Below are positions 1 to 8,210 of a stretch of DNA of 64,000 nucleotides, in pieces. The stretch covers positions 1 to 64,000 of the forward strand of contig NZ_NIHD01000013.1 of NCBI RefSeq assembly GCF_002806975.1, in the 5' to 3' direction. How positions within the stretch are numbered: position 1 is the stretch's first letter; every line of letters begins with the position of its first letter. The position numbers and the translations under genes were made by a program. Below the pieces are notes generated by a model. That model was given only the letters and a program-made list of their open reading frames with translations. It was not told the DNA's origin and made no database searches. Source of the stretch: Marinobacter aromaticivorans. GTDB taxonomy: Bacteria; Pseudomonadota; Gammaproteobacteria; Pseudomonadales; Oleiphilaceae.

Positions 1-3
1 GGT

Positions 4-33
4 TTCGGTCGAACCTCTTTCGGTTCAAATCCT
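4..33. repeat. tRNA-spacer repeat, copy 1
   Basis: A 30-base stretch repeated at 301-331 with one extra T in the second copy. It contains GGTTCAAATCC on the plus strand, which resembles a tRNA T-arm. The second copy lies in the spacer between the two tRNA-Arg genes, so this copy suggests that the tRNA array continues to the left of the window. No function is known to me. Confidence 0.6.
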
Positions 34-51
34 CCCAGCAACACATAGCAA

Positions 52-88
52 AACGCCTCAGCATGTGGGGTGCACAAACTGAGGCGTT
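52..88 (-). terminator. possible terminator after tRNA-Arg 1
   Basis: A 9-bp inverted repeat (AACGCCTCA with TGAGGCGTT) encloses a 19-nt loop. It lies downstream of the minus-strand tRNA-Arg gene and ends in TTTT followed by GC. The stem is good, but the T-run is short and overlaps the stem, so it could be a processing hairpin instead. Confidence 0.45.
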
Positions 89-100
89 CTGGTCTTAATG

Positions 101-177
101 TGGCGCGGCTGGGAGGATTCGAACCTCCGACCGCTCGGTTCGTAGCCGAGTACTCTATCCAGCTGAGCTACAGCCGC
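101..177 (-). tRNA. tRNA-Arg(ACG), copy 1
   Basis: A 77-nt cloverleaf read on the minus strand. The acceptor stem is GCGGCTG/CAGCCGC, the discriminator base is G and CCA is encoded. The anticodon stem CTCGG/CCGAG encloses the loop CTACGAA, giving anticodon ACG, presumably deaminated to ICG to read CGU, CGC and CGA. It is identical to the copy at 388-464. Confidence 0.97.
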
Positions 178-387
178 CTGAAACTTTTTCCTCACCTTCG
201 GCGATTAGCCTTATGGGAGGATTATTCGGGCCTTTGGCCCTCACCCCTTTCGGGGGCCGCCGTCGCTTTGCTCTGGCGTTCCTCAGCACACTTCGTGTGC
301 TTCGGTCGAACCTCTTTTCGGTTCAAATCCTATCTGACTTATGAGAAAGGCTCTAATGCCGGGTTCACGAGTCGATGTACTAAAAAG
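178..387. other. tRNA-Arg spacer with three hairpins
   Basis: This 210-nt spacer separates the two tRNA-Arg genes. It holds three compact hairpins: GGGCC/GGCCC at 228-240, CCCC/GGGG at 244-255 and GCACAC/GTGTGC at 286-300. The T-arm-like repeat at 301-331 follows. No coding signal is visible. The hairpins may guide processing of a multi-tRNA transcript, but this is inference. Confidence 0.5.
301..331. repeat. tRNA-spacer repeat, copy 2
   Basis: Second copy of the repeat at 4-33, differing only by one inserted T in the central T-run. It lies 57 nt downstream in plus orientation of tRNA-Arg copy 2. It contains the T-arm-like word GGTTCAAATCC on the strand opposite to the tRNA genes. Confidence 0.6.
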
Positions 388-464
388 TGGCGCGGCTGGG
401 AGGATTCGAACCTCCGACCGCTCGGTTCGTAGCCGAGTACTCTATCCAGCTGAGCTACAGCCGC
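388..464 (-). tRNA. tRNA-Arg(ACG), copy 2
   Basis: A 77-nt gene identical to 101-177, with anticodon ACG in loop CTACGAA, acceptor GCGGCTG/CAGCCGC and encoded CCA. It lies downstream of tRNA-Ser(GCT), and the three tRNAs are probably one minus-strand transcript. The tandem duplication suits a frequently used arginine codon box. Confidence 0.97.
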
Positions 465-527
465 GCAGTAATCACTTGGTCTGATTGAATGCTACTCCAA
501 TCTGTTCCGGTTTTCTCGTGAAAAGAA

Positions 528-619
<92 letters not shown>

Positions 620-703
620 TTCAGAACGGGGCGTATACTACCATAATTTTTCTGTTTTCATAGGGTTGACAGGCTTTTTTTAGCCCTTGTTTTACCCAAA
701 AAC

Positions 704-735
704 AAAAAAGCCGCCCGCGCCTACCCTGAGCAGCC
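704..735 (-). terminator. csrA rho-independent terminator
   Basis: On the minus strand GGCTGCTC pairs with GGGCGGCT (8 bp including G.U pairs) and is followed directly by a TTTTTTG tract. It lies 13 nt past the csrA stop and before tRNA-Ser, so it should separate csrA from the tRNA transcript. Confidence 0.65.
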
Positions 736-747
736 TGATTTAACTTA

Positions 748-945
748 TCAGCTATTACCCGGCTCCGGCTCATCTGCGTCTTTTTCAGACTGAATGCGCT
801 GATAGATTTCTTCCCGGTGCACCGCAACTTCTTTGGGGGCATTGACACCAATCCGCACCTGGTTTCCTTTCACTCCGAGCACAGTCACGGTGATGTCATC
901 ACCGACCATCAGAGTTTCGCCAACACGGCGAGTTAAAATCAACAT
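748..945 (-). CDS. csrA: carbon storage regulator CsrA/RsmA
   Basis: A 65-residue RNA-binding protein that as a dimer binds GGA motifs in hairpin loops of mRNA leaders and controls translation and stability. The N-terminus [17 protein letters not shown] and the later [19 protein letters not shown] segment are the conserved beta strands and RNA-contacting region of the family. The C-terminal tail is short and acidic. The ATG has an upstream AAGGGA ribosome site. It lies downstream of lysC and alaS, as in pseudomonads and enterics. A 182-nt gap before it leaves room for its own promoter. The GGA-containing palindromic elements elsewhere in the window are possible targets, which is speculative. 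Confidence 0.97.
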   Translation of the reverse strand: MLILTRRVGETLMVGDDITVTVLGVKGNQVRIGVNAPKEVAVHREEIYQRIQSEKDADEPEPGNS

Positions 946-1127
946 ATCCCTTACTCCCTATTCAAAGCTACCTGTTCCGACAAGTAATTTTTTAGTTGGT
1001 TCTACGCTTCTAGTGAGATCACTGGCTGATCAAAACACGCACATTCCCTTATACGGATCTAAGCGTGCACAGGCTCAGAAAATAAATCTCTTTTTATTGA
1101 GCCCTGCAAGGCAGGTGACTGACCTTA

Positions 1128-2366
1128 CTACAGGGTTTCTTCTACCCCGGGCTTGTCCAGTTCAAATGCACTGTGAAGTGCACGAACCGCAAGCTCAAGA
1201 TATTTCTCGTCAATCACCACAGAAATTTTTATTTCCGATGTGGAGATCATCTGAATATTGATTCCCTCAGCAGAGAGAGCTTCAAACATTTTGGTGGCTA
1301 CACCAGCGTGGGAGCGCATACCAACGCCTACAATACTGACTTTTGCGATCTTGGTGTCACCACTGACACCATGGGCACCTATCTCATCCGCCACACGCTG
1401 GAGAACGCCCTTGGCGCGATTGAAGTCGTTGCGATGCACCGTAAAGGTGAAGGCTGTCCGGTTATCTTCACCCACGTTCTGGACAATCATGTCCACGTCA
1501 ATGTTGGCATCACTGACTGGTTTCAGAATACTCAGCGCGCTACCCGGGGTGTCGGGCACGCCCGAGATAGTAACTTTGGCTTCATCACGATTAAAAGCGA
1601 TGCCGGAGACGACCGGTTGTTCCATGGCAATTTCTTCCTCAAATGTGATCAGAGTCCCCTCACCTTCTTTAAAGCTGGAGAGAACTCTTAACGGAACGTT
1701 GTATTTGCCCGCAAATTCCACGGCACGAATCTGGAGCACTTTCGAGCCCAGGCTGGCCATTTCCATCATTTCTTCAAATGTGACCCGTTCCAGACGGCGA
1801 GCACTGTCTACAACCCGGGGATCCGTAGTGTAAACGCCGTCTACATCGGTATAAATCTGGCACTCATCGGCTTTCAGTGCCGCCGCCAGGGCAACAGCCG
1901 TGGTGTCCGAACCTCCGCGCCCCAGGGTTGTGATATTGCCGTGTTCATCAACACCCTGGAAGCCGGCAACCACTACCACGCGACCTGCGTCCAGATCTTT
2001 ACGCATACTTTGCTCGTCGATCTGCCTGATACGGGCCTTGGTGTGCCTGTTGTCTGTCAATATGCGAACTTGCGACCCGGTGTAAGAGCGGGCTTCACAG
2101 CCCCGCTTCTGCAAAGCCATGGATAGCAGGGAGATGGTAACCTGCTCGCCGGTGGAAACCAGAACGTCCAGCTCCCGCGGCACCGGCTCTTCCATAATCT
2201 CGTTGGCCAACGCAATCAGGCGATTGGTTTCTCCGCTCATGGCGGATACCACCACAACAACATCATGGCCCTCCTTGCGGAAGCTACAGACTTTTTCAGC
2301 AACCGCCTCTATGCGCTCGATTGTGCCAACCGAGGTACCACCGTATTTCTGAACTAACAGAGCCAT
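1128..2366 (-). CDS. lysC: aspartate kinase
   Basis: Phosphorylates aspartate, the first step to lysine, threonine, methionine and diaminopimelate. At 412 residues it has the length of a monofunctional aspartokinase. KYGGTSVG near residue 8 begins the kinase domain, and the segment LGRGGSDTTAVALAAAL near residue 150 is the conserved phosphate-binding region. The C-terminal 150 residues form two ACT regulatory domains, with the VSIVGVGMRSHAGVA segment around residue 345, so feedback control by lysine and/or threonine is expected from the family. The gene lies 108 nt downstream of alaS and has its own promoter candidate and a leader hairpin. Confidence 0.96.
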   Translation of the reverse strand: MALLVQKYGGTSVGTIERIEAVAEKVCSFRKEGHDVVVVVSAMSGETNRLIALANEIMEEPVPRELDVLVSTGEQVTISLLSMALQKRGCEARSYTGSQVRILTDNRHTKARIRQIDEQSMRKDLDAGRVVVVAGFQGVDEHGNITTLGRGGSDTTAVALAAALKADECQIYTDVDGVYTTDPRVVDSARRLERVTFEEMMEMASLGSKVLQIRAVEFAGKYNVPLRVLSSFKEGEGTLITFEEEIAMEQPVVSGIAFNRDEAKVTISGVPDTPGSALSILKPVSDANIDVDMIVQNVGEDNRTAFTFTVHRNDFNRAKGVLQRVADEIGAHGVSGDTKIAKVSIVGVGMRSHAGVATKMFEALSAEGINIQMISTSEIKISVVIDEKYLELAVRALHSAFELDKPGVEETL

Positions 2367-2397
2367 TGTCTTACCAATATCCGAATCAGAGATCTGC

Positions 2398-2418
2398 GGC
2401 AGAGCACCTGGCTCTGCC
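2398..2418 (-). promoter_or_regulatory. lysC leader hairpin
   Basis: A perfect 8-bp inverted repeat (GGCAGAGC with GCTCTGCC, 5-nt loop) lies in the untranslated leader, about 32 nt before the lysC start codon. There is no T-tract, so it is not a simple terminator, and it does not resemble the lysine riboswitch. Its role is unknown. Confidence 0.5.
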
Positions 2419-2439
2419 TGTCATGAACAAGCGGCAGGA

Positions 2440-2468
2440 ATTATAAACCCCGACCACCTCAGAAAAAC
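2440..2468 (-). promoter_or_regulatory. candidate lysC promoter
   Basis: On the minus strand a perfect -10 box TATAAT lies at 2440-2445. With a 17-nt spacer the -35 position reads GTTTTT, a poor match. Transcription would begin near 2433, giving a leader of about 67 nt that includes the hairpin at 2398-2418. Confidence 0.45.
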
Positions 2469-2474
2469 AGTTGC

Positions 2475-5105
2475 CTAAGCGATATTTTTTTCAACCCATC
2501 CAGGCACGCCGGCGAGGGCTTCGGCAAGCTTTGACGGGTCGTTGCCACCGCCCTGCGCCATATCGGGTCGGCCACCACCTTTACCATCAACCAAACCGGC
2601 CAGGTGTTTCATCAGGTCGCCGGCCTTGATACGGTCTGTCGCGGATTTGGTAACACCTGCAACCAGAGTTACTTTTCCATCGTCAACACTGGCAAGCACT
2701 ACCACACCTTCACCCAGCTTGTTTTTAAGCTGGTCCGCGGTTTCCATAAGAGCTTTGCGATCTGCGCCTGCAAGTTCAGAGGCAACCACTTTCAGGCCGG
2801 CAACTTCCACCGCAGAATCCGCCAGATCGCTTCCTGCGGAACTGGCAAGCTTTGCTTTCAGGGCATCGACGTCCTTCTCGAGCTGGCGGTTGCGCTCGAT
2901 AGTCTGTTGCACCTTGTCGACAAGGGTTTCCCGGCTGCCTTTTACCAGCCTGGCCACTTCGCGCAACCTGTGCTCAGTGTCATCCAGCCATTCCAGCGCG
3001 CCCAGACCGGTGACCGCCTCAATACGGCGAACGCCGGAAGAGATACCACTTTCAGACGTGATACGGAACAGGCCAATGTCACCGGTGCGGTTCACGTGGG
3101 TGCCACCGCAAAGCTCTACAGAGTAGTTATCCGTGCCCATGCTCAGCACCCGGACAACGTCACCGTACTTTTCACCGAACAAAGCCACAGCGCCTTTTTC
3201 CTGCGCCTGCTCCATGTCTGTAATATCGGTTTGAACCGCCGTGTTCGCGAGAATTTGCTCGTTCACCTGGCGCTCGATCTCTTTCAATTGTTCGGCGGTT
3301 ACCGCTTCAAAATGGGAAAAATCGAAACGCAGCTTGTCCGGATCAACCAGAGAGCCCTTCTGTGTCACGTGTTCGCCGAGCACTTTGCGCAATGCGGCAT
3401 GCAGCAGATGCGTGGCAGAGTGATTGCGACGGGTACGCTCACGGCGTGCGTGATCAATACGGGCGTCTACTTCCAGGCCTTCGAACAGTTCACCTTCAAT
3501 CAGAGTGCCAATGTGCAGGTGGTTATCACCATCTTTGCGGGTATCGGTTACCTTGAAGCGACCACCGCTCCAGGTCAGTAGCCCGGTGTCCCCTACCTGC
3601 CCACCGGATTCTGCGTAGAAAGGAGTGCGCTCCAGCACAACCACCGCCTCATCACCGGCTTCGGCCGTTTTCTTCTCGCCATTTACGATGACCGCACGAA
3701 TACGCTCATGACCATCAATCCGGTCGTAACCGGTAAATTCGGTTTTGCCATCAATGCTCATGCCGCCAGCGTTGTAGTCGATACCAAATTTGCTGGCCGC
3801 TCTCGCACGCTCTCGCTGGCTTTCCATGGCCCGCTCATAACCTTCATAATCCAGCGTCAAACCACGCTCGCGGGCTATATCGTTGGTGAGATCCACCGGG
3901 AAACCATAGGTGTCGTAAAGTGTAAAGATGGTTTCTCCGGGAATAACCTCACCTTCCAGTTCGGCAATATCCTGCTCCAGCAAACGCAGGCCTTTATCCA
4001 GCGTTTTCGCAAACTGCTCTTCTTCCTGCAGCAGAACCCTCTCGATCTGCTTCCGACTGCTGATTAACTGCGGATAGGCTTCACCCATCAGTTCCACCAG
4101 CGCACCGGTCAGCTTGTAGAAGAATGGCTCCTTGGCGCCCAGTTTGTTGCCGTGGCGGGCGGCCCGGCGAATGATGCGGCGCAGTACAAAACCACGGCCC
4201 TCATTCGACGGCATGACACCATCGGAAATCAGGAATGCACAGGAGCGAATATGATCAGCAACTACGCGCAGGCTGGCTTCGGTTGTGGCGGCGCCGCCGA
4301 GTATCGCCGAGGCTGCTTTCAGCAGATCATCAAAAAGATCAATCTCGTAGTTACTGTGCACGCCCTGCAGCACGGCTGTGACCCGCTCCAGACCCATGCC
4401 GGTATCCACCGACGGCTTGGGCAGGTTAAGCATCTCACCATCAGCTGTGCGGTTGTACTGCATGAAGACCACGTTCCAGATCTCGATATAACGGTCGCCG
4501 TCTTCCTCGGGGCTTCCGGGAGGACCGCCCGCTACGTCGGGGCCATGGTCATAGAAAATTTCCGTGCAGGGGCCGCAAGGGCCGGTATCGCCCATCTGCC
4601 AGAAATTATCGGAGGCGTAGCGGGCGCCACCGTTGTCACCGATGCGGACAATGCGATCCGCCGGAACGCCCACTTCTTTATGCCAGATATCGTAGGCTTC
4701 ATCGTCTTCAGCGTAGACGGTCACCCAGAGTTTTTCAGGAGGCAGGTTCAGCCATTGCTCGCTGGTGAGAAACGTCCAGGCGTAATTGATTGCTTCGCGC
4801 TTGAAATAATCACCAAAGCTGAAGTTGCCCAGCATTTCGAAAAACGTGTGGTGGCGCGCGGTGTAGCCGACATTTTCAAGGTCGTTGTGCTTTCCACCGG
4901 CACGCACGCACTTCTGGGAGGTAGTGGCGCGGCTGTAGTCGCGTTCCTCACGGCCCAGGAAAACGTCTTTGAACTGATTCATTCCCGCGTTGGTAAACAG
5001 CAGGGTCGGATCATCTGCCGGCACCAGCGAGCTGCTTGAAACAATGGTATGACCTTGCTGTCTGAAATACTCAAGAAATGCCTGTCGCAACTCTGCGGTT
5101 TTCAT
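2475..5105 (-). CDS. alaS: alanyl-tRNA synthetase
   Basis: Charges tRNA-Ala. With this start it has 876 residues, the same length as the E. coli enzyme. The class II catalytic domain begins with the [14 protein letters not shown] region near residue 43. The editing domain carries HSATH (HxxxH) near residue 565 and CGGTH near residue 665, its zinc ligands. The C-terminal C-Ala oligomerisation domain follows. An ATG 11 codons upstream (5138) lies inside a perfect palindrome and lacks a ribosome site. The ATG at 5105 has AAAGGG just upstream and matches the family N-terminus [14 protein letters not shown]. lysC and csrA follow on the same strand. Confidence 0.96.
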   Translation of the reverse strand: MKTAELRQAFLEYFRQQGHTIVSSSSLVPADDPTLLFTNAGMNQFKDVFLGREERDYSRATTSQKCVRAGGKHNDLENVGYTARHHTFFEMLGNFSFGDYFKREAINYAWTFLTSEQWLNLPPEKLWVTVYAEDDEAYDIWHKEVGVPADRIVRIGDNGGARYASDNFWQMGDTGPCGPCTEIFYDHGPDVAGGPPGSPEEDGDRYIEIWNVVFMQYNRTADGEMLNLPKPSVDTGMGLERVTAVLQGVHSNYEIDLFDDLLKAASAILGGAATTEASLRVVADHIRSCAFLISDGVMPSNEGRGFVLRRIIRRAARHGNKLGAKEPFFYKLTGALVELMGEAYPQLISSRKQIERVLLQEEEQFAKTLDKGLRLLEQDIAELEGEVIPGETIFTLYDTYGFPVDLTNDIARERGLTLDYEGYERAMESQRERARAASKFGIDYNAGGMSIDGKTEFTGYDRIDGHERIRAVIVNGEKKTAEAGDEAVVVLERTPFYAESGGQVGDTGLLTWSGGRFKVTDTRKDGDNHLHIGTLIEGELFEGLEVDARIDHARRERTRRNHSATHLLHAALRKVLGEHVTQKGSLVDPDKLRFDFSHFEAVTAEQLKEIERQVNEQILANTAVQTDITDMEQAQEKGAVALFGEKYGDVVRVLSMGTDNYSVELCGGTHVNRTGDIGLFRITSESGISSGVRRIEAVTGLGALEWLDDTEHRLREVARLVKGSRETLVDKVQQTIERNRQLEKDVDALKAKLASSAGSDLADSAVEVAGLKVVASELAGADRKALMETADQLKNKLGEGVVVLASVDDGKVTLVAGVTKSATDRIKAGDLMKHLAGLVDGKGGGRPDMAQGGGNDPSKLAEALAGVPGWVEKNIA

Positions 5106-5128
5106 AGCCCTTTGATACCTTTCCAGAA

Positions 5129-5151
5129 ATCCCGCCATTAAGTGGCGGGAT
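5129..5151 (-). promoter_or_regulatory. palindrome in the alaS leader
   Basis: A perfect 9-bp inverted repeat, ATCCCGCCA then a 5-nt spacer then TGGCGGGAT, centred 35 nt upstream of the alaS start. E. coli AlaRS is known to repress alaS by binding a palindrome at its promoter. This site could play the same part, or fold in the mRNA near the ribosome site. The function here is inference. Confidence 0.5.
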
Positions 5152-5246
5152 CCGCGATTGAATACGAATACTTACATGCGTGTGCAAATCGGCTACTCTA
5201 GCACACGCCGAGTACAGGAAAAACGTGAAACATCACAGGAGACCCC

Positions 5247-5786
5247 ATGCCCCGTCGCTTCCACGCCGCTGATGAACTGCTCCCCCCAGCGACGTTTCTG
5301 AAACGATCACTGGCCGTTATCTACGACGGCCTGATCAGTATTGCCGTGCTTCTGGTTACAACCTGGGTATACACCATGATAACCGGCTGGATCACAGGCT
5401 GGGATCGCCTTGAACAAAAAGCAGAAGCGGGCCAGTTGTCCGGAGATCCGGGCCTTACGTTCGTCCTGTTTCTGGTGATGTACCTGTTCTTTGCCTACTT
5501 CTGGACACGGATCGGGCAAACCCTCGGTATGCAGGTATGGCGCGTTCGCATTCAGAACCTGGACGGCTCCTCCGTGAGCTGGAGCCAGGCCCTGCGCCGA
5601 TACCTGACCGCCGCTGCCGTGTTTTTTCTGGCCCTGCTGGCCGGCTATTACCTCGGCTCTGCAACCCTGTTCCTTACTGTGCCGGCCATGATCGCACTGT
5701 TCTATCCCATAAACGGGCTTTCTGTAACAGACAGGTTTTCAGACAGCGTGGTTGTTGCACTTCCCCATAAAAAAAAAGCAAGTTGA
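5247..5786 (+). CDS. RDD family membrane protein
   Basis: A 179-residue inner-membrane protein of the RDD family. The Arg and Asp of its first segment (KRSLAVIYDGL, residues 19-29) are the conserved residues that name the family. Hydrophobic segments lie near residues 27-47, 70-88, 125-145 and 148-165. Some RDD proteins have been linked to Na+/H+ exchange, but the role of this subfamily is not settled. ACAGGAGA precedes the ATG with good spacing. It is transcribed away from alaS and converges with lptG, whose stop is only 17 nt past its own. Confidence 0.85.
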   Translation: MPRRFHAADELLPPATFLKRSLAVIYDGLISIAVLLVTTWVYTMITGWITGWDRLEQKAEAGQLSGDPGLTFVLFLVMYLFFAYFWTRIGQTLGMQVWRVRIQNLDGSSVSWSQALRRYLTAAAVFFLALLAGYYLGSATLFLTVPAMIALFYPINGLSVTDRFSDSVVVALPHKKKAS

Positions 5787-5803
5787 ACGGCTTTGCCGGG
5801 TAG

Positions 5804-6865
5804 CTACCCCGCACGGCGCATCAGCACCGCACCGACCACTGCATTGACAGCAATGGGTGCAAGAACCGCAAGCACAGGATTAAACCCGAAGACAAGGCTC
5901 ATGGGGCCCAGCAAATCCTGCATGTATTTGAACAGCAACCCCACAAGCAGGCCCGTAAACACACGAAAACCCATGGTAACCGAACGCAAGGGCCCGAAGA
6001 TAAAGGAAATCGCCACCAGCGCCATGACACCGGTTCCGAGGGGCATCAGGGCTTTCTTCCAGAAAGCGAGCCAGTAAGAAGAGGCGTTCAGTTCCTGGTC
6101 ACCAAGATAGCTGGCGTAGGTGTAGAGGCCGGCCATGGAGAGGTTTTCCGGCTTCACAATCAGTACACTCAACACACTGGGCGACAAGCCGGATTCCCAA
6201 CGCAAGGACTTGTGTTCCACGCGGCGTGTTGAGTCGCCTTCCAGGCGAGTCGTTGTGGTATTTTCCAGTAACCAGTAATCCCCCTGGTAGATTGCCCGCT
6301 CAGAAAAACTGGCAGCCATCAGCTGGCGTTGATCGTCAAAACGGAACAGGGTGATGCCGTGGAGCACGCCGTTGGGCTGCACGGCGTTAAGGTGCATGAA
6401 CACATTTCCCTCGCGATGCCAGACACCGTGGGCTGCGGCGACGCTCTTGCCGGCACCGAGGGCAACGGCTTTATAGCTCTGAGCGGCGCGCTCCGCAGGT
6501 GGTGCCATATATTCACCGATAAGAACCCCGGCCAGAACAATCACCAGTGCCGGTTTCATCGCCGACCATACAACTCTTTTCAGGGACACCCCTGCCGCAC
6601 GAATGACCGTGAGCTCGGAGGAGCTTGCCATGGAGCCCAGCCCAACAAGGCATCCCATAAAGGCGCCCAGTGGCAGGTAGTCGTATATCCGACGCGGTAA
6701 GGTGAGAAGTACGTACCAAAGCGCATCCAGAATCTGGTAATTGTTCCGGGTGTCATCCAGCTCCGCAACAAACGCAAATATCAGATCCAGCGACAGCACC
6801 ACCACCATCACAAGCAGCATGGCACCACCGACGTTGCGCATCACATAACGATCAATCTTACGCAC
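5804..6865 (-). CDS. lptG: LPS export permease LptG
   Basis: One of the two permease subunits of the LptB2FG ATP-driven transporter, which lifts lipopolysaccharide from the inner membrane onto the Lpt bridge. The 353 residues show the family layout: three N-terminal membrane segments (starting with MLLVMVVVLSLDLIFAF near residue 15), a periplasmic beta-jellyroll (about 130-255) and three C-terminal segments (about 265-350). It overlaps the end of lptF by 8 nt, so the two are translationally coupled. The ATPase gene lptB is not in the window, as is usual. Confidence 0.95.
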   Translation of the reverse strand: MRKIDRYVMRNVGGAMLLVMVVVLSLDLIFAFVAELDDTRNNYQILDALWYVLLTLPRRIYDYLPLGAFMGCLVGLGSMASSSELTVIRAAGVSLKRVVWSAMKPALVIVLAGVLIGEYMAPPAERAAQSYKAVALGAGKSVAAAHGVWHREGNVFMHLNAVQPNGVLHGITLFRFDDQRQLMAASFSERAIYQGDYWLLENTTTTRLEGDSTRRVEHKSLRWESGLSPSVLSVLIVKPENLSMAGLYTYASYLGDQELNASSYWLAFWKKALMPLGTGVMALVAISFIFGPLRSVTMGFRVFTGLLVGLLFKYMQDLLGPMSLVFGFNPVLAVLAPIAVNAVVGAVLMRRAG

Positions 6866-7961
6866 TCGCCGCTCCTTCCCGCTTCACTTTTCTCCTGTGT
6901 AGCCAGGCCGGACCGAAATACAGCCACAAACCCAGTGCGAGAAAAATTGCATGCACCCAGAGCATGCCAAGCCATTCGGGCACCTTGTCCTCGGCCATGG
7001 CATCGCGGGCAACGATGAGCAGCCCAAGATAGGTAACATACACAAGCATGGCCGGCAGCAGGTGGAAAAAACGGCCCTGCCGGGGATTTACACGGCTAAG
7101 CCGGACCGCCAGCAGCGTTACGATAGGAACAATCAGCGGCAACGAGAAGCGCCAATGCAGCAGGGCCCGGTCTCTGGGGTCATCCGAACGCATCAACTGA
7201 CCCGTAGTAACTCCCTCGTCGAGCTCCACGTCCCCCGTACTTCCGCTACGGATTTTCAGGCCATAGGCCTCGAAGCCGGTAACCGCGTAATCCAGATTGC
7301 CGGGTATGCCATCAAAGCGGGCACCGTTTTCCAGAATCAGAAAGCGGCTACCGGTCTCCTCATCCACTAACTGGGAACCCACATCAGCGGTGATAATGCT
7401 GACCCCCTCGCCATTGCGACCGTACTCGGCAATAAACACACCTTGCAGGCGCCGTTTGTCATCACTGAGAGCCTCTGTATAGGTGACACGCCCGCCAGAC
7501 GAAAGCTTCTGAAAGCGCCCTGGGGCCAGCAGATCAAATTCTGTGGCTTTCGCCTGTTCCGCAAATATCTGCTCTACCTGCTTCATGCCCCAGGGCGACA
7601 CCACCAGGCTCATACTCCCCACAACCAGCATTACCACCAGGCTGCCCAGCAGGGTTTTCCCGAGTAACTGGCGATCACTGAAACCACAGGCGGAGAGCAC
7701 GGTCATCTCGCTTTCCAGATACATGCGCCCGTATGCCAGCAAGATGCCGATAAACAACCCCAGCGGCAGGATGAGTTCGAGGAACCCGGGGAAGCGGTAA
7801 GCCATGATTTCAAACAGAACGCCCGGGGCAATCTTGCCCTCAGCAGCACCGGCCAGGTATTTGATAAACCGCCCACTCATGAACACCAGCAGAAGAATGC
7901 CTGATACGGCAACCATGCTGACCATAATCTGACGAATGAGATAGCGGAAAATAATGTTCAA
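6858..7961 (-). CDS. lptF: LPS export permease LptF
   Basis: Partner of LptG in lipopolysaccharide export. Its 367 residues have the same design: three membrane segments, a periplasmic jellyroll (about 135-250) and three further segments. The start appears to be TTG at 7961, because the next residues NIIFRYLIRQ align with the MIIFRYL-type N-terminus typical of the family and no ATG lies nearby. A weak GAGA sits upstream, so expression may be set low at the translation level. It is first in the lptFG pair and divergent from pepA, an arrangement conserved in many gammaproteobacteria. Confidence 0.94.
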   Translation of the reverse strand: MNIIFRYLIRQIMVSMVAVSGILLLVFMSGRFIKYLAGAAEGKIAPGVLFEIMAYRFPGFLELILPLGLFIGILLAYGRMYLESEMTVLSACGFSDRQLLGKTLLGSLVVMLVVGSMSLVVSPWGMKQVEQIFAEQAKATEFDLLAPGRFQKLSSGGRVTYTEALSDDKRRLQGVFIAEYGRNGEGVSIITADVGSQLVDEETGSRFLILENGARFDGIPGNLDYAVTGFEAYGLKIRSGSTGDVELDEGVTTGQLMRSDDPRDRALLHWRFSLPLIVPIVTLLAVRLSRVNPRQGRFFHLLPAMLVYVTYLGLLIVARDAMAEDKVPEWLGMLWVHAIFLALGLWLYFGPAWLHRRKVKREGAASA

Positions 7962-8016
7962 AACGGTTTCTCTGCCCGCATCAACCGGAACCTGGAGGAA
8001 AAGGAAAACTGCGCGT

Positions 8017-8046
8017 ATTCTATGTAACCTTGGGGCTTAATGACAG
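8017..8046 (-). promoter_or_regulatory. candidate lptFG promoter
   Basis: On the minus strand the -10 box is TAGAAT (8017-8022) and the -35 box CTGTCA (8041-8046), with an 18-nt spacer. It lies about 55 nt upstream of the lptF start, in the divergent lptF/pepA region, where a promoter is required. Confidence 0.45.
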
Positions 8047-8210
8047 TGCGCAGACGTTAAGGTCGCGACAGATCAGGTGTCAATGAAGTAAAGCAAACTG
8101 TTCTTCCAACTTGATAATCCTTCTCCAAACCCCAATGCTTGAAACAATCGGAACAACCTATTTCCCGCCACTGACAACGGCGACTTCCCCGGACAATCAA
8201 AGGAGTTTCC

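Noticed and set aside
2367..2474. Lysine riboswitch upstream of lysC
   Set aside because: The 108-nt gap is too short for the roughly 170-nt aptamer and shows only one simple hairpin.
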